Assembly: GCA_002414905.1 (NCBI GenBank)
Contig: DIAY01000141.1
Location: 1 to 41,562, forward strand
Length of the DNA: 41,562 bases
Direction of reading: 5' to 3'
From: Holophagales bacterium UBA5066
GTDB taxonomy: Bacteria; Acidobacteriota; Thermoanaerobaculia; UBA5066
In this document: piece after piece, positions 39,330 through 41,562 of the stretch
How positions within the stretch are numbered: the first letter of the stretch is position 1
Layout of the letters: the number at the start of each line of letters is the position of its first letter
Translations under genes and position numbers: made by a program
Notes under the pieces: model-generated
Told to the model about the DNA's origin: nothing
Seen by the model: only the letters and a program-made list of their open reading frames with translations
The model's database searches: none

Positions 39330-40598
39330 ATGACGGACGCCCGCCACACACGATCCAGGCACCTCAGAGGCCTTGGCAGGCTGACTGCGGAGGCGACGCT
39401 CGGGCTGACCGAGCTCGTCGAAGCGCTCCATCGAACGATCTCGGCGGCTCCGGGAGCGCTCGGCCCGGCACCCGCCGGGCCGGTGAGAGGAATCCCCGGC
39501 CTGGTCTACGGCAAGGTCCGTGGCGCGACTCGGCTCGTGAGCGGCGGCGCCGATGCCGCCCTCGACAAGCTCGCCCCGCTCCTCGGCGAGCTGAAGCCCT
39601 CGCCCCGTCGGGACGTTCTCCTCGCTGTCCTCAACGGCGTCCTGGGCGACCACCTCGAGGCGAGCGGGAATCCCCTCGCGACGCCGATGCATCTGCGGCA
39701 GAACGGAGCGGCTCTCGGAGCCAACGCACGCTTCCGGGATTTCGCCACGGCCGCGGCTGTCGGCCCCGGCTCCGATTCCGCCTCCCCGGTGCCTCTGCGG
39801 CGGCTCGTGCTGCTGGTGCACGGCCTCTGCATGAACGAAGCCGCCTGGAACCGGGAGGGCAACGACTACGGTGCCGCTCTGGAGCGCGACCTCGGCTTCG
39901 CGCCGGCGTACCTCCGCTACAACACGGGCCGCCACGTCTCGATCAACGGCCGCGAGCTGGCAGGGCTTCTCGAGACGTACCTCGCCGCCGGACCCGTCCC
40001 GCGGCAGGAGGTCGCGATCGTGGCGCACAGCATGGGCGGGCTCGTCACGCGCAGCGCCCTGCACTACGCGGCCGAGGCCGGGCACGCCTGGCCCCGGCTC
40101 GTTGGGACGATCGTCTTCCTCGGCACTCCGCATCACGGGGCACCGTGGGAGCGCGCCGGGAACGTCTTCCAGGCGACCCTGGGCGTGAGCCCCTACTCGC
40201 TTCCGTTCGCGCACCTCGGGAAGATCCGGAGCGCCGGGATCACCGACCTGCGTCACGGGAGTCTCCTCGACGACGACTGGGACGGGCACGATCGCTTCGG
40301 GCACGGCGGCGACAACCGGCATCCGGTGCCGCTGCCCCCGGCCGTCGCCTGCTACGCCGTTGCGGCCTCGACCGCAAGCGAGCCGCCGGCCCACGGACGC
40401 CGGCTCGCCGGCGACGGCATCGTTCCCGTCGAGAGTGCGCTCGGCCACCACCGCGACCCGGAGAGGACGATTCCCTTCCCTCCGGAACGGACCTGGATTG
40501 CGCGCGGGATGAACCACTACGATCTGCTCGGGAAGCCGGCGGTCTACGAGCGGATCAGAGAGTGGCTGGGGGACGGGACGGGCGCTGCCCGCGACTGA
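39330..40598 (+). CDS. Alpha/beta hydrolase (PGAP1/lipase-like)
   Basis: The 422-residue cytoplasmic protein has an N-terminal helical region (about 1-140) of a kind seen in PHB-depolymerase-like or esterase proteins. The hydrolase fold follows: LVLLVHGLCMNEAAWN (oxyanion loop), VAIVAHSMGGLVTRSALHYA with nucleophile Ser234 in HSMGG, LVGTIVFLGTPHHGAPWERAGN, LAGDGIVPVESALGHH (acid region) and ARGMNHYDLLGKPAVYERI with the catalytic His. The substrate is unknown; a lipid or polyester ester is likely. ATG 39330 has no strong ribosome-binding site. No signal peptide is seen. Confidence 0.88.
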   Translation: MTDARHTRSRHLRGLGRLTAEATLGLTELVEALHRTISAAPGALGPAPAGPVRGIPGLVYGKVRGATRLVSGGADAALDKLAPLLGELKPSPRRDVLLAVLNGVLGDHLEASGNPLATPMHLRQNGAALGANARFRDFATAAAVGPGSDSASPVPLRRLVLLVHGLCMNEAAWNREGNDYGAALERDLGFAPAYLRYNTGRHVSINGRELAGLLETYLAAGPVPRQEVAIVAHSMGGLVTRSALHYAAEAGHAWPRLVGTIVFLGTPHHGAPWERAGNVFQATLGVSPYSLPFAHLGKIRSAGITDLRHGSLLDDDWDGHDRFGHGGDNRHPVPLPPAVACYAVAASTASEPPAHGRRLAGDGIVPVESALGHHRDPERTIPFPPERTWIARGMNHYDLLGKPAVYERIREWLGDGTGAARD

Positions 40599-40728
40599 GA
40601 CGGCCTGCGTCCTGCAGCGCGTCGTCACCATCGGGCTCATCGGCCCGCGGAGCGGGTGTGGCTGTACGAGGCGGAGCCTCTCCGGCGAGAATCCGTGCTC
40701 CCGACGTCCGTTCGATCCGGAGGACCAC

Positions 40729-41361
40729 CTGACGACCACAGACCTCGGAGCACTGTTCGGCTCGATCGACATCTACCTTTTCGACCAGCTCCTGCGCGGG
40801 CGAATCGTCCCGGGAATGCGCGTCCTCGACGCCGGGTGTGGCCGCGGTCGTAACCTCGTCTTCTTCCTTCGGGAGGGTTACGAGGTGCTCGCGCTCGACC
40901 CGGATCCGGCCGCGATCGAGGCCGTTCGTGCTCTTGCGAGGCGGCTCGCGCCCTCTCTCCCGGAGGCGAGTTTCCGGCAGGAGGCGGTCGACGCAAGCAG
41001 CTTCCCGGACGGATGCGCGGACGTCGTCCTTTCGAACGCCGTCCTCCACTTCGCGCGGGACGAGGCGCACTTCCTCGCCAAGCTCCGCGGGGCGTGGCGA
41101 CTGCTGATGCCGGGCGGGCTTTTCTTCTGCCGTCTCGCCTCGTCGATCGGGATGGAGAGCCTGGTCCGGCCGCTCGGTGGCCGGCGCTTCAGGCTTCCCG
41201 ACGGTACGGAGAGGTTCCTCGCGGACGAGGCGTTCCTCGTGTCGCTCGCGGCGGAACTCGGCGGAGCGCTCCTCGACCCGATCAAGACGACCGTGGTCCA
41301 GGGCCAGCGCTGCATGACGACCTGGGTCCTTCGGAAGCGATCCGCGGGGCAACTTGCGTGA
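40729..41361 (+). CDS. Class I SAM-dependent methyltransferase
   Basis: The 210-residue protein opens TDLGALFGSIDIYLFDQLLRGRIVPGMRVLDAGCGRGRNLVFFLREGY, the usual start of this small methyltransferase group. SAM-binding motif I is DAGCGRGRN (34-42), with acidic motif II near Asp57 (LALDPDP), then VVLSNAVLHFARD and LMPGGLFFCRLASS. The substrate is unknown. The conventional ATG 40816 would cut off the first 29 conserved residues. Instead CTG 40729 has GGAGG (40719-40723) 5 nt upstream and gives the full N-terminus, so I take CTG as the start. The GTGA overlap (41358-41361) couples it to the next gene. Confidence 0.85.
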   Translation: MTTTDLGALFGSIDIYLFDQLLRGRIVPGMRVLDAGCGRGRNLVFFLREGYEVLALDPDPAAIEAVRALARRLAPSLPEASFRQEAVDASSFPDGCADVVLSNAVLHFARDEAHFLAKLRGAWRLLMPGGLFFCRLASSIGMESLVRPLGGRRFRLPDGTERFLADEAFLVSLAAELGGALLDPIKTTVVQGQRCMTTWVLRKRSAGQLA

Positions 41362-41543
41362 CGGCGGCCGTCGTCAGAGCCGCGCGGCTCGCCCTTGGTC
41401 TCCTTTTCACCGCGACGGGGATCGGGGGCTTTCTCGGTCTCCTCCCGCTCGCGCCGCCGCACGCGTTCCAGGTGATCCTCCTCGAGAGCGGCTGGATGCG
41501 GGCCGTGAAGGCGATCGAGCTGGGAGCGGGGGTGCTGCTCCTC
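41358..41543 (+). CDS. DoxX-like membrane protein, 3' part missing
   Basis: About 62 residues are visible from GTG 41358: RLALGLLFTATGIGGFLGLLPLAPPHAFQVILLESGWMRAVKAIELGAGVLLLL. This matches the first helices of DoxX-type small four-helix membrane proteins (LLFxxxGxxxFL..., VKAIExxxGxLLL). It overlaps the methyltransferase stop by 4 nt. The gene runs into adapter sequence at 41544, so its end is unknown. Confidence 0.7.
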
Positions 41544-41562
41544 CTGTCTCTTATACACATCT
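41544..41562. other. Tn5/Nextera transposase mosaic-end adapter sequence
   Basis: The final 19 bases, CTGTCTCTTATACACATCT, are exactly the reverse complement of the hyperactive Tn5 mosaic end used in Nextera libraries. They interrupt the DoxX-like gene and are low in G+C relative to the contig. They are library adapter left in the assembly, not genomic DNA. Confidence 0.97.

Noticed and set aside
1..41562. CRISPR arrays, tRNA and rRNA genes, prophage structural genes
   Set aside because: No spaced direct repeats, cloverleaf-like segments, rRNA motifs or phage structural proteins were recognised on reading both strands.

Overview
The window is a high-GC (roughly two thirds G+C) chromosomal segment from a Gram-negative bacterium. 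Outer-membrane proteins (DUF1207, DUF3943), many signal peptides, an IPTL-CTERM sorting tail and a double-length UvrA fit an Acidobacteriota-like lineage best, but this is inference from gene content. It looks like a metagenome contig: the last 19 bases (41544-41562) are exactly the Tn5/Nextera mosaic end, so the right edge is an assembly artefact. The left edge cuts an ISL3-family insertion sequence.

Layout. 1-712: partial ISL3 element. 893-3222: secreted ice-binding-like protein, a low-GC diguanylate cyclase with an upstream hypothetical gene, and a 28-residue membrane microprotein. 3614-7921: small membrane protein, PP2C phosphatase, YqjD-like protein, BON/DUF1207 outer-membrane protein and an RNB ribonuclease. 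7950-10974: a toxin-antitoxin island holding VapBC, Phd-PIN and a nucleotidyltransferase pair, with remnants of an S24 peptidase domain and another PIN toxin between them. 11107-18771: a 1626-residue fused UvrA, a GlsB/YeaQ-like gene, a secreted protein, and a decayed partial copy of the UvrA gene carrying three internal deletions. 18883-24865: DUF3943 outer-membrane protein coupled to an AI-2E-type transporter, a BON remnant, a PAP2 phosphatase operon and a conserved secreted protein. 24877-36880: minus-strand envelope and signalling block (FGE-like protein, anchored protein, PAS protein, CheB-CheR hybrid, small membrane protein, REC-EAL phosphodiesterase, hybrid kinase). 37186-41543: prolyl oligopeptidase, alpha/beta hydrolase, methyltransferase and a partial DoxX-like gene.

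The most notable regulatory signal is a set of seven sigma-54 type -24/-12 elements (GG and GC dinucleotides exactly 10 bp apart). They lie in front of small envelope proteins (3222, 4829, 32160), the DUF3943 operon (18883), the FGE operon (27845), the CheB-CheR operon (31299) and the hybrid kinase (36880). Two are identical 16-mers. A perfect palindrome lies about 120 bp upstream of the predicted kinase start site, where an enhancer-binding protein would sit. I infer a local RpoN regulon joining envelope stress to c-di-GMP signalling: the kinase overlaps the REC-EAL phosphodiesterase gene, and a diguanylate cyclase lies elsewhere in the window.

A second signal is a group of genes with no Shine-Dalgarno sequence but a -10-like hexamer 6-7 nt before the start codon (PP2C, RNB nuclease, VapB, Phd), suggesting leaderless mRNAs. 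Two other genes have a strong Shine-Dalgarno sequence in front of a rare start codon (ATC for DUF1207, CTG for the methyltransferase). I found no tRNA, rRNA or CRISPR array.
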